This document shows positions 51,264 through 61,804 of a stretch of DNA of 64,000 nt, piece after piece. The stretch lies in NCBI GenBank assembly GCA_008000375.1, contig SMOI01000117.1, positions 33,584-97,583 of the forward strand, given 5' to 3'. Origin of the DNA: Poteriospumella lacustris (taxonomy: Eukaryota > Sar > Chrysophyceae > Chromulinales > Dinobryaceae). Each line of letters starts with the position of its first letter. Position 1 is the first letter of the stretch. The notes under the pieces were generated by a model. That model searched no databases. It was not told the DNA's origin and was given only the letters and a program-made list of their open reading frames with translations. The position numbers and the translations under genes were made by a program.

Positions 51264-53300
51264 TCAGACTTTGATGAAAAATTTGATCTTGTAGCAGTAG
51301 AAAGCGACAAGAATCCATGCCAGCACACCAAACACGTTCATCTGCAACTGGGCCGCATGATTTTGATTGCTCAGCATGTAGGAGAATGGCATGTAATCGG
51401 CCAGGACACTGTGTCCGAAATATATCATGATGCTGTTCATTCCCATGTAGAGAAAGGGTGCACCAGTCCATAGCTTCGCAACGTCGATCGTGCAGTAACA
51501 AAACGACAATCCAACCAAACCAAGTCCTGCCGTCAACAAAATGAACGATGTGGTCCACATGTTCTTGTTGATAGGCATCACACCATCTTCCTTACTGAAC
51601 CCACACAAGATGCCTGCCAACAAACACCACGCAAACGCTGACGAAGCCCAGTACAGAAGTCGCTGAGAATGCTCTTTGGCATGCAGTACAATTCTTCCCG
51701 CCATCAAACCTAAATAGCAAAGAGTACACGCAGACCACGCTCCCAAAAACCCTTCGGGGTCGTATGCGCGGCACTCGTATATCTCCAGACATGTGGGGTG
51801 ATGGTAGATGAAATCGTAGCCAAACAGTTTCATATCCAGGTAACGATGAATGCCGCCAGTGCAAAATGGGTGGTCGCTTTCATCTGAAAGACCCCCAGGA
51901 CCAGCATAACCAGCTGGACAACCCGGAGCGGGCACTCCGAAATGCATGATCAAGTAGAACAACAAAACCACCAACTGGATCAGCCATTCTGCACGATAAG
52001 CCCACAGAATCTTTGCGGGGCGGATCGTGTCCATAAGCCATCGTTTCCAGCTCGGGTTGCAAACGCCATTCGAGGTTGAATCTCCGGCAATAGACATCCT
52101 CAAATGTCCTCTTTGCGACAGATACTCTTCGTAGAGAGACTCCTCCGTCTCCAATGCTTTTCTCGTGGTGCGATAGAAGATTAAGATCGTAGCCGCAGTG
52201 ATACCGTAAGCGCAAGCGAAATACTGCAAAACACCAGGCACTCTCCATGTGGTGTACTCGTAGCCGTTAGCAAGGAACATGCCGATCAAAAACAAAGTCA
52301 CTGCGCGCTGAGTCGCTTTGAACCACACGGAACGATACTCTTTCGCATATTCTGGTGATTGCGTGTCGGTCGGGAGAATGTTGTGGAACGAAATGGCCAT
52401 TGAGACTCCCATGATCCACATGAACCATGGAAAAAGTAGATCCGCAAAGGTTAGTCCATTCCAAGCAGCATGTTCAAAGAACCAGTAGCCTCCGCCACCA
52501 TAATTGACGAAGATCATAAATGTCAGGGAAATGCCACGGAATGTATCCAAGGACCGCAAGCGTGGAAGCTTCTTCTTTTGCGGCTTACCATCAGCTGGTT
52601 GAGTCTTTGGGCATTTAGGGTCGTGAGCAGACTCTTTTGGCATCAATGCAGCTGTGAGTGCGTTGTTGACAGTGCTTGTCCCCATCTTTGACTCTTCACC
52701 AGTGATCTGCTTCAGGCTAATGTCATTTTCTTCGTTATTCGCGACGACCTGAACAGGCATATACTCGTTGTCATTCTTTTCCTTCTTTTTGAAGTACTTG
52801 TCGTACAGCGCAGGTAATGTGAATGACAAGAATGCGACGGCGATTAACACGCCAATCAATATTACCAAAGGCTTCATGGCATTGTCTGGTGATTTTGTTT
52901 CCGTGACAGCCAGTTTGGTGTTCGCATCGACGTTGATAGTGTAATACCCATGGTCACCAAACGTATAACTCATTTCACTTAAAACAGTGTCTGGGTCGTT
53001 TTGCGGTGTCAAGAATAATTTCCACGGAAAGGGGGTGAAAAAAGCCACACAGAAGTTGTTCGTGGTGCTGGTAGGGAAAGTTCCCACCATGGACTTCGAG
53101 CACTTGTAACATTCGTCATTGATAACATACAGGGCTAAACTTCCAGTTGAAGTGGCCGCAATTGTTACCTTGGCTCGGTCAATAGCGTCAATAGATTCGT
53201 CACATTCCATTGTGTAAAATGACGATTCTGCAGCTATGCTGCTCAAGACGGCCACGAGGGCAAAAGGAATGAGCAATGCCCACCTTGAGATCCCCATCAT
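51264..53300 (-). CDS. HGSNAT: heparan-alpha-glucosaminide N-acetyltransferase-like membrane protein
   Basis: It has 678 residues with an N-terminal signal peptide. A lumenal domain of about 130 residues with Cys pairs comes first, then a membrane segment near 145-165. The conserved RLRSLDTFRGISLTFMIFVNYGGGGYWFFEHAAWNGLTFADLLFPWFMWIMGVSM marks the acyltransferase core of HGSNAT and related proteins, followed by many hydrophobic helices. The lumenal His of the AAWNG region corresponds to the acetyl-accepting His area. In animals it acetylates heparan sulfate in lysosomes using cytosolic acetyl-CoA; here the acceptor glycan is unknown. Confidence 0.88.
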   Translation of the reverse strand: MMGISRWALLIPFALVAVLSSIAAESSFYTMECDESIDAIDRAKVTIAATSTGSLALYVINDECYKCSKSMVGTFPTSTTNNFCVAFFTPFPWKLFLTPQNDPDTVLSEMSYTFGDHGYYTINVDANTKLAVTETKSPDNAMKPLVILIGVLIAVAFLSFTLPALYDKYFKKKEKNDNEYMPVQVVANNEENDISLKQITGEESKMGTSTVNNALTAALMPKESAHDPKCPKTQPADGKPQKKKLPRLRSLDTFRGISLTFMIFVNYGGGGYWFFEHAAWNGLTFADLLFPWFMWIMGVSMAISFHNILPTDTQSPEYAKEYRSVWFKATQRAVTLFLIGMFLANGYEYTTWRVPGVLQYFACAYGITAATILIFYRTTRKALETEESLYEEYLSQRGHLRMSIAGDSTSNGVCNPSWKRWLMDTIRPAKILWAYRAEWLIQLVVLLFYLIMHFGVPAPGCPAGYAGPGGLSDESDHPFCTGGIHRYLDMKLFGYDFIYHHPTCLEIYECRAYDPEGFLGAWSACTLCYLGLMAGRIVLHAKEHSQRLLYWASSAFAWCLLAGILCGFSKEDGVMPINKNMWTTSFILLTAGLGLVGLSFCYCTIDVAKLWTGAPFLYMGMNSIMIYFGHSVLADYMPFSYMLSNQNHAAQLQMNVFGVLAWILVAFYCYKIKFFIKV

Positions 53301-53726
53301 TACGCCACCAACTTTAAATGCAATGTAGATCGTAAGTGTCTTTTTCTTTTTCGGGCTTCAACCTGCAATCATCAAACAATCAAACTCTGCATCGTGATCA
53401 TGATGATGGGACACACTCATGCCACTGAGTCGCTGTGCATGTACACAAGAGTCAAAGAGTATACATACACTAATGATATATGCGCCCCTAAGATGAACCA
53501 ACTCAAAATATGAAACAGCACTTTTCTCCCTCCCGCCAAAAAATGGACCTTCTCCTTGTGATTGAGAGAGAGGGCATGAGATCTAGAAAGGCTTCCTTCC
53601 TCGTTGAAAGTTGAAAGGACAAATATGAAAGAGCCATGAAGAGGGTATTAGAGATGGAGCACATAACTTTTCGCAACATTTTTTCGAATAATCAATCAGC
53701 AACCGAATACTGAACCGAACATAGTT
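53301..53726. other. divergent promoter region, HGSNAT-like and LRR genes
   Basis: No gene. A 426-bp AT-richer spacer between divergent starts; no distinct element recognised. Confidence 0.4.
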
Positions 53727-54872
53727 ATGGAAATGAAATGCAAGATGATCGAAGCAGAGGTTACGAAAGCGGTTGAGATAAAGTCCCTGATATTCATCAA
53801 ACCTCCAAAAATTGAAGACGTATGTGAGCCACGGTTGCTACGCATGAATCCCTGTGTAGAATTTCACGTGACAAGTAGTATGAACACGTATTCCATTTCT
53901 GTAGGTTGCTGAACGAGAATCAAGGGCGGACAAAACCCTCAACTATCGAGAAGACAATCAAAACTCGGAACCTTTGATGAATTCTTTCAACAACTTGCCT
54001 TCTCAGGAGGTTCACTCCACCTCTGTGGTGTATGTCTCAATTCCGTTGGGTGCCAAGACAATCGAGACGACCAGGAACTTATTCACTTCGAAGCATATAC
54101 AGGTAACTCATTTTGTGCACTAAAATTTTTCGTCACTCATGAATTTCCATTTTCTTGAAAGAAATTGATCTTGAAAGATTGCATGCTTACTCCTGCAACG
54201 ACCTACCTACTCATGGAGTATCTACTCGAAATCTGTCCACCGCCGTTGAAAGTCCTGTGCTTCACGGGAAATCAGTGCGGCGATCTGGGAGCATATGCGC
54301 TAAGTAAGCTGATTCGAAGTTGCCACAACCTCGAAGAACTTACCATCTCTCAAGCAAGTGACACATTTGAAGGATTAACGATGATAGTTGAGGTAAGAAC
54401 ATGCATTGACCTTATTGTATAGAAATTTCTGCGGTGCTGACATATATCTCAGGCAATATCTTCTATTACGGCGCTCAAATCTCTCGACCTTTCCTATGGA
54501 CATTTCATTGACCGGAGCGCAAGCCCTGGTGCGAAGTCAAATTTGAGCCACTTGGCCAGTAGCATTTCCCATCACACACAATTGACCGACTTGACTCTGT
54601 CATTTTGTGATCTTCACTTGGATCACGTTCGTGGATTCTTTTCCCAATTAAAGAATATTGAATTCTCGGAGTTGCTCTCCATTAACTTCACAGGTACAGT
54701 GTTGGTTTACTCTTAAGTGGGGCTTTTTGAGTCTGAAAAGAAACTTCATTGACCGATGATGCATGTAGGAAACAACTTCTCCTTCGCTGATGTTGCACCA
54801 TTTGTCGAAGAATGGAGTACAATGTGCGCTTCCAATGTGAAGTTAAAGAATTATGGCAACGATGCAGAATAG
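53727..54872 (+). CDS. leucine-rich-repeat protein, five exons
   Basis: Exons 53727-53819, 53905-54102, 54162-54392, 54453-54693 and 54769-54872; introns of 85, 59, 60 and 75 nt. All phases agree and give 288 residues. The last 180 residues carry RNase-inhibitor-type LRRs (LKVLCFTGNQCGDLGAYALSKLI, NLEELTISQ, LKSLDLSYGHF, LTDLTLSFCDLHLDHV). The N-terminal 95 residues are polar and unrecognised. No membrane segment is seen. Function unknown; such LRRs usually bind proteins. Confidence 0.78.
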
Positions 54873-55395
54873 TTTTGCCCGTCAAATATAACTCTGTAGC
54901 GTAGCCGGGTCACTGCATGTTTCGTCGCACTCAAGATCAATGCAATATTTTGTAAACAGCAAACTAAATGGTTTTGTTCTGCTTCCATATCTTTCTGTTC
55001 ATATATGGTCATATGTTAATGTGCTGCTACTGCCAAGTCTTCAATGCAAATGCGCGTATATTTCCTTCAGTTTTAAGGGGGAGAAGACCAAAAAGGCTTC
55101 TTGACGACCCGTTTGAAGGGTCACATGACGACGACGACACGAACGTTTTTGCGTTTTTGGCCCGATGGGCATGGGGCAGGGAGCAACAATCAACCATCAT
55201 TGTTTGGTTTTTCGCAGTAACAACACAAAATAATTGGTATAGTAAAAATTTCCCTGTTTCATCTTCAGATTGTACAGCGGTGCAAATCGATTTTCTGGAG
55301 TTGTAGACATACTCTACTCAGTTTCACAGTTGTTTCAGAAAGCGCGACATCGATTGCCCCCTTATTTATTTGCCCTCGTCGATCAATAATTCAAG
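54873..55395. other. intergenic, upstream of EF-hand gene
   Basis: A 112-codon ORF at 54968 is judged accidental. ATGACGACGAC lies at 55125-55135, about 270 bp before the EF-hand start. Confidence 0.4.
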
Positions 55396-57502
55396 ATGGG
55401 GTGTTTTCATTCTGCTGCATACGACAAAATTACGACTCATCCTAGATTTGCGGAATGGATGGAAAAATTCGGTGCATTGCAAATTTCCAAATCGGAGGCT
55501 CTCAAGCTGTACACTGTCTTCCATCGTGCAGATTTAGATGGAGGCGGAACCATCAATCTATTGGAGCTGCTCACTGTAATTGATTTGGAGAGAACCCCAT
55601 TTACCAAGCGGGTCTTTTCGATCTTCGACGATGATGGATCTGGTGACATTGACTTCGGCGAATTTGTACTCGCGTTGTGGAACTACTGCACACTCAGTAA
55701 AGTTTCTCTGGGTAAGTGGGTATTCTGTCTAAATGTTGCATCTTTTGTCTAAAATATGCTCTTGCGTTCTTCAGCAATGTTTGCCTTCGATCTGTATGAT
55801 CGCGATTCGACTGGCATTTTGGAAACACACGATTTGGACAGCATGGTGAAGGATATTTACGGAAAAGCCGCTGGTTCTAGCCACTATGCGAAGCAGTATG
55901 TGGTTCATCATGAGTAACCCTTGTCAGTCATGGCGGTTTACCCATTTTTTATGTTTGATTTTAGGGTCGCCAAGGAATTAGCAGAGTTGGAAGCCAAAGG
56001 TGAAGTTGGTCTCGATCAGTTCTTGGAGTTCTCTCGTACCCATCATTCTCTGCTCTGGCCTGCTTTTCAAATGCAGCTGGCATTGAAAAAGAAGATGATG
56101 GGTGTTGGTTTCTGGCAAACACATGCCGAGCGCCGTGTGAAATTGTCGAAGAATAAGTACATGAAGATCAAGGACTTGCTGCAGCTGGTACGTGGTTATG
56201 ACGCTTCCTTCTCATCGCGAACAATGCTCTCAATCAATCATGTCTGCATCCTTGTAGCATGCCAAAGGTCAAATCGACACTGCTGTTGATGCGTCCCTGG
56301 CGCCACAAACGCAGGTTCTTCTGGAAAGCATTGGCACCAAGGCGGACCGTCGTGCCCGACAACAAAAGGCACAAGAGTCGGTTCTGTTCGAAGGCAAGAG
56401 CAAGAAAGAACAGGAATTTTTGAAGAATTACATCACCGGAGACTACAACATGGCTGCAGCGACGATGACAAAGCAACAGCGTCAACAGCAACAACAGCAA
56501 CAAGCGGCGGCTACGGCTGCAGCGACTGGTAAACCTAGCAGCAATGGGTCCGCATCGGCGAAATATGCGGTTGATGCCACCGCAGATCTATCGAGCAAAT
56601 CTGGCAGCGGAGATAACCACGACCATGATTTCCCAGCGATGTCCGTGTCATCCTCGGCGACTGCTGGAGCCGGTAGTACATCCGCGAAAACGTTGGCAGG
56701 CAAGAAGAAGTCGATGGTTGTGGGTGGTACCGGTGGCGGAAACAACATCTTACAAACAGTTCTGGAAGACATCAACGCCAAGGAAAAAGAGGCCGCATTG
56801 CAAGATGAATTGGACGAACAAGCCCAGGCGCAACAATTCAAAAACAAATTGAAAAACATCGTCAAGCCTGCACAAGATATGTCTCAACTGCAACATCAGC
56901 AACAAGAGAAGCGTGCGTCATTTCTGCAGTCGTCGATGCAAGCATTGGGTATGGATACACAAGTGATTCAACATGTCGCCAATACACCATCGACGAAGGG
57001 ACCCATCACCATCAATACCAACAAAGTCGCCGCCAGTTCGACGCCGTCGATGAGTGCCTTGGTTGCTAACAGTCATCACGAGGCGGGTAGCCTCCAGAAT
57101 ACCCGTGCATCATGGTTTGGCGGTACCACCGCGAGTTCCCGCGTTGTTCCCACCAGCAATGTTTCTGCCAAGGTCGGTGGCAGTGCATTGACAGCTACCA
57201 ATACAGCGAGTAGTGTGATCTCACCGCGAAGTAGTGTGAAGATGACTGGAGGCAGTGCCAGTTCAGCAGGTGGGGCGACGTCTGCGTTGTCACCGTCGTC
57301 GTCGATGTTCGCCTCGTCCGGAGGCACAGGCGCAGCTATGCCCATTGATCCGATCGCCATGCTACTTTCCTCTCCCGATCGTCGCGGTAGCATGCGTCCC
57401 AATATGGCGGCTATGGAGCCGTCTGATTCGAACAATGCCACGGTCAATTTGATGGCTACTCACAAGAAACGCGCGCAACAACGGCGTGCCTCGGTGGGCT
57501 GA
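55396..57502 (+). CDS. EF-hand calcium-binding protein with lipidation-type N-terminus and disordered tail
   Basis: Four exons: 55396-55711, 55775-55895, 55965-56187 and 56258-57502; introns of 63, 69 and 70 nt. The product has 634 residues. It starts MGCFHS: Gly2 suits myristoylation and Cys3 palmitoylation. Two good EF-hand loops (DLDGGGTINLLE and DDDGSGDIDFGE) are followed by a weaker third (DRDSTGILETHD). From about 260 onward it is rich in Gln, Ala and Ser and predicted disordered. It is likely a membrane-attached calcium sensor. No kinase domain is present. Confidence 0.83.
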
Positions 57503-59692
57503 GTCTCTGATACGCCCTTTCCTTGACCACAACGTCGATGTGACTCGCTTTGATGCCGTTGGGCGGCTGCTGTGGAGTACGGGTGGAGCGCTTTACATCC
57601 TCCTTGCCCGTACCGCGGCTATCGTGGCTCATCGTTTTGGTTATTTGCCACTCTGTTTACATTCGTTCTCTTCTTTCGATTTAACTGGATATCTCGTTGG
57701 TGCAGGTGTTTGCGTCGATGGTTATTCCTTGATCTGCTGTCTGCTGTCTGGCAGGATTGTGTTGCGCTTTATGCTCGTCTGTTTCGCTGCCAAGTTGTTC
57801 TCCTGCATTGATTTCCCCCTCCCCGCCTCTCCCTTCTATGTCTCGTTTTCTCTTCTGTCTTTCCTTCCGGTTTATCATTCGTTCCTTGGAAGCATTTGCT
57901 GATTGGAGAAGGTGACCCCCTTTGCCTGTCTGTGTTCAACACCCATTTTCTCTCCTCGTGCGATTGTTTTCGGTTTCGTTTTCGTTGTGTCGTCCACGTA
58001 GCGACAAAGAAACGTCGTGGTTTATTGTTAATTTCTTCCCACTGCATCATCTGTGAGCTGTAAATCACGTTTGCGTTTGCGTCGTGCATTGCTCCCGTCG
58101 ATTACTCTCTATCTTTATAGCCTACCGCAGCAAATTACTCAACGGTACATCCTCCCCACTTCTCTTCTACGGTATATTCTCTCATTTATAAACGACGCGC
58201 CTTCTGGTTGCGGGTGCCCATGCACCGTTCCCAATCGACGACGGTTTCTCCACTTCCCGGCCACGTCCCACCCCTCGAAGCGCTCACAAGCTTGTTCTGT
58301 GTCTACGGGATGGTGTTCACTTGTCTTGTTTTCTCCTGTTTTTCTCTGGTTCCGATATGACTGATTACACTGGTTGCCACTGGTTTGCATCATTTCTAGG
58401 ACGTCAACAGCGACGCGTGTGCTTATCGTTCGACAGTTTCGCGTGCCTCAGTGCGGTGATTATTGGTTAGTTTCAGCTGGTGTTGTGTGTATGTGTTCTG
58501 TGTATGTGTTCGGTGTATGTGTGTTGAACGTTGCTTGCTCGTGAGAAATACAAGAGCGAGTGACGCGAGCGAACGAATTGACCGACCAAAAGAAAAGCGA
58601 AAAATGATGGACGCCGGGTTGTTCTCCCCCCGTGTGGCTTCTCCTGTTGTGCTTGTGCGTGCATGTGTTTTGCGATATAGTGTGGTGTCTCTGTTTGTTT
58701 CTGTGTGACAATTCTTGTAGTTGCGTTTGGAGGTCCGGCGAAGCATGCGGTGCAGTCACCGTGTGTGTGTTTCCATCGGCAACAGTCGTTGAGCCTCTTC
58801 TGCCCTAGACCCTACGCACCACTCTTCACTCCGAATTGTCCTCCCTATGTTCGCTCTCCTCCATCCGCCTCCCAGCCTTTCGTGTCCCTTGATTACTACG
58901 TTTTTCTATGCGATGCGACCGAATCGACCACACCCCGTGGCACTCCGTTCGTTTTCCTGATTCCTCCTCCTGTGCTGTGCGTTATGTGCTGTGCATATGG
59001 GTCCTCGCCCCAATCCCTTTTCTATGCGTTTAAGTCTGGTCATCTTACGCGGAACTTTTTTTTGTTTTCCCCACCCCCCTTCTCCCCACCTGTCAGGTCG
59101 TTGTAGTTGCCGTGATGAGAAACGAACGAACGTCAACGGTCCACGGTGATGATTTAGAGACGAGCTGCTTCTCGCAGCGACGCCTCCGAGTGAGCGCAGC
59201 GTTTGCTGTGCACCGGATGTCGATGTTCGTTCGCGCGTGGAGTACACCGCGTGGTAGGCTCTGCCTCGACATCGGACAAGGTTCTGCACTGCTTCACGTT
59301 CAAGTCGTTTCGGTTTCTTCCCTGTGTCTGTTCCTGTCGATGTAACCTGTTACTTATTCCTGTGTTGTCCCCCACGCAAGCTGTGTGATACAGATCTCCA
59401 ACCTGTTCGGGCCCTACATACGAGTGTGAAACAAAAAATAGGGAATGTTGTAGTAGGTACCGCGAAAGTGGTGTCGGAGCAGAAGTGCTCCGCTGAAGAC
59501 GGAAGATATTTGTCCGTCCGTACCATCTGCCTCCTCGTCAGTCGGACTGGCTTCTAGATTCCACCTCAACAATCTTGATCGCGATCTTGACAAACATCTT
59601 GAGATATTGTGTGGCATCAATCGACATCGTGCCCTCTATTGAGGCACAATTCACAATTTAATTGACTCAATCAATTTAGATCTGACATAAAA
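57503..59692. other. 2.2-kb pyrimidine-rich gene-free region
   Basis: The plus strand is rich in C and T with scattered TG tracts. A 13-bp unit, TGTATGTGTTCTG-like, is repeated about three times near 58486-58527. ORFs here have hydrophobic or Pro/Ser compositions that simply mirror the base composition. It probably includes the 3' UTR of the EF-hand gene and the promoter of the GST gene. No RNA gene was recognised. Confidence 0.4.
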
Positions 59693-60334
59693 ATGGCCAC
59701 TTACAAGCTTCAGTACTTCAACCTTAAAGGTCTTGGCGAAATTGCCCGCTATATCTTCGCCGTCTCTGGTCAGTCCTACGAAGATGACCGCTATCCCATT
59801 GCTATTCCTTCCTACGCCAAGCCTGAGTTCGAACGTGACAGTGCCGCTGGTGAGTTCGACATCAACATGGGCCGTTTGCCCATCTTGACGTACAACGGCA
59901 CCAAGATCGGCCAGAGCAAGACGATCGAGCGTTTCTTGGCAAAGAAGTTCGGTTTGTTTGGCTCCAACGAAATCGAGGAGGCGCGCATCGACGCTGTGAC
60001 GGAGCACGTCCGTGACATCAGACAGAAGTTCGCAGATTCCCGCGTCGGCAAGACCGGTGATGAGCTGACTGCTGCCAAGGCCGCCTTCGTCTCCAATGAC
60101 CTGCCCAAGTGGTTGGACAAGTTGGAGCATAGCTTGGAGAAGAATGGGTTCGCGGTGGGCTCAAAGTTGTCTTTGGCCGACTTGTATGTGTTCAACTTGT
60201 TGTGCGACTATTTCGATGAGGCGGCTACGATCAATGCTTTGATCGCTGAGCGCCCCACACTGGCCGCCATTGTGGCAACAGTGGAGCCTGCTTTGAAGTC
60301 TTGGCTCGAGACTCGTCCGCAGACGCCGTTTTAA
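59693..60334 (+). CDS. glutathione S-transferase, sigma/prostaglandin-synthase type
   Basis: It has 213 residues in a single exon. The N-terminal thioredoxin-like domain starts YKLQYFNLKGLGEIARYIFAVSG, with the catalytic Tyr in the YFNLKG motif. RLPILTYNGTKIGQSKTIERFLAKKFGL holds the cis-Pro and the glutathione gamma-glutamyl contact (QSK). The all-helical C-terminal domain contains KLSLADLYVFNLLCDYF, the family's N-capping region. Codon use is strongly biased to C/G-ending codons, like the NDPK-like gene, suggesting high expression. It conjugates glutathione to electrophiles or isomerises lipids in the cytosol. Confidence 0.9.
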   Translation: MATYKLQYFNLKGLGEIARYIFAVSGQSYEDDRYPIAIPSYAKPEFERDSAAGEFDINMGRLPILTYNGTKIGQSKTIERFLAKKFGLFGSNEIEEARIDAVTEHVRDIRQKFADSRVGKTGDELTAAKAAFVSNDLPKWLDKLEHSLEKNGFAVGSKLSLADLYVFNLLCDYFDEAATINALIAERPTLAAIVATVEPALKSWLETRPQTPF

Positions 60335-60940
60335 AACCGTTGCTGTCCCTTTTCCCCCGCTATTCATGGGGCGAGACGAAACCGCATATTTATTGCGAAA
60401 TGACATCGTCGCTGTTGACACCTTTCAGAGTTGCTTAGATACCGTCCTCGCTGTAGAATAGATTAGCTGGACGAAAATCCGTTGCCTTGTATCGTGTTCA
60501 TTTTTAATTTATTCTTGGTAAATATTCTTGGTCTAAAGCGACGAATAATCCAAATTGCCGGGAATCAAAGGCAAGGTCACCAGCACTTCAGTTCTTTCAA
60601 TCTACGACTTCAATACAGTAAAACGGGGCAAAAACATACCGGATAGATACCGGTGCAGGAGTCCACTGCTTCGGCGTTTTGTCATTTGTCATTTGTCTAT
60701 GTCACACACCTCCGTGAGCTTTCACACACCCAAGGGCCCAAGGGTGACCGAGCAATCGCCACTCACAGATCACGGCAGAATAGTGTAGCCGTCATCAAAT
60801 TTGCAGCAAGAGCTGCCATTTCTTCGTGGTCACCTTCTTGGATTTTTTCATTTATAATTGAAACATTATCGTTCGGATAGACGGGAAAATAGAGGTGCTT
60901 CATTTGCAGAGGCAGATACTCGGCTCTACGTGAGATGATG

Positions 60941-61304
60941 GTGCCCTCTGCTGCAGAGGGCACTAAAGAAGGCGCTCTCGAAGTCTTGTGTGATGCAAGC
61001 TACGGTGTTGCAAATGTGTGTGCTGTGTGAGTGTGAAAGCGAATCTTTCCGCACGCTTGAAACCTCGCAACCAAATATCAAACTTCATGTCACCATGTCA
61101 AGGCACAACAACTCTACCTATGTTGTATGGCTGCATTCCTGACGTTTTGAAGGATGTGACTTGATATGGTGACATGAAGGCATTTGATATTGGGGTGCGA
61201 GGTTTTATGCATGCGAAAGGATCCGCTTTCACACTCACCCATTTGCAGCACAGAAGCTTGCGAAGCCTTGCCGAATCTTTCGTACCCCCTGCAGTAAATG
61301 GCAC
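60941..61304. repeat. imperfect inverted duplication with protein-like fragments
   Basis: The arm at 60941-61106 is similar, with gaps, to the reverse complement of 61156-61304. The best part pairs TGAGTGTGAAAGCG through AACCTCGCA and CTTCATGTCACCAT. Both arms can be read as related peptides (VPSAAEGTKEGA and VPFTAGGTKDSA), so a short coding segment seems to have been duplicated head to head. GTGCCCTCTGCTGCAGAGGGC at 60941 belongs to a 23-bp near-perfect palindrome. Confidence 0.7.
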
Positions 61305-61615
61305 CCTAGAGTGGAGCAGATGAAGGATTGATCAAGCTGGCCAATGCTGACAATCAAGTGTGCGGATACATTTCGATCTTTGGTCAATTGAAAGACGGGT
61401 GGCAATGATAGGCTACGTCCACGTCCTTTACAGAAGTCCTGTTGATTTTTATACGACGTTTTCAAGATGTATTCTCCTGCGGCAACTAACAACAAGGACC
61501 TCCATGTTTTGCCTTTTCGAAGAGGCTCAGCGTAGACTTGAGGATATGGGATAGGCTCTACAGATCTTCCTCCCTTTGGCGGACGGCGGCGGGTAAGAAG
61601 TGTAGACCCAGCAGC

Positions 61616-61617
<2 letters not shown>

Positions 61618-61650
<33 letters not shown>
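61618..61650. repeat. (GAC)11 microsatellite upstream of SAE1
   Basis: Eleven uninterrupted GAC triplets about 155 bp before the SAE1 ATG, preceded by CAGCAGCAC. It looks like an expanded version of the TGACGACGAC motif found upstream of other genes. Confidence 0.9.
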
Positions 61651-61653
<3 letters not shown>

Positions 61654-61804
61654 TTCCCCTCTTTTTGTCTTCTCGTCTTCTTTGAATCGGCGATGCTGGA
61701 GAAGAAGACTGGACTCAGAGGTCGACTGCTATGTATATCAGAAAAGGAAACTGGTAGTTCTTTTGTTTCGACGCGCAACAGATTGAATAAGTTTGAAATC
61801 CGAT

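Larger units (their letters stand above)
60335..61804. other. 1.5-kb region between GST and SAE1
   Basis: No intact gene. It contains an imperfect inverted duplication (60941-61106 and 61156-61304) and a GAC microsatellite at 61618-61650. Short protein-like ORF fragments occur on both strands inside and beside the duplication, suggesting decayed gene pieces. Confidence 0.5.

Noticed and set aside
54968-55306. 112-codon ORF between the LRR and EF-hand genes
   Set aside because: Cys/Phe-rich low-quality composition, no family resemblance, and it overlaps the promoter motif region of the EF-hand gene.
57486-57902. 138-codon hydrophobic ORF starting inside the EF-hand gene
   Set aside because: Its hydrophobicity follows from the pyrimidine-rich DNA; it overlaps the real stop codon region and has no supporting splice or start context.
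58705-59106. 133-codon Pro/Ser/Phe-rich ORF
   Set aside because: Composition mirrors C/T skew; no motif or membrane pattern that makes sense.
61098-61304. 68-codon minus-strand ORF in the inverted duplication as a gene
   Set aside because: It lies mostly within the duplicated arm and spacer, lacks a clear start and matches only a fragment of the other arm; better viewed as a relic.
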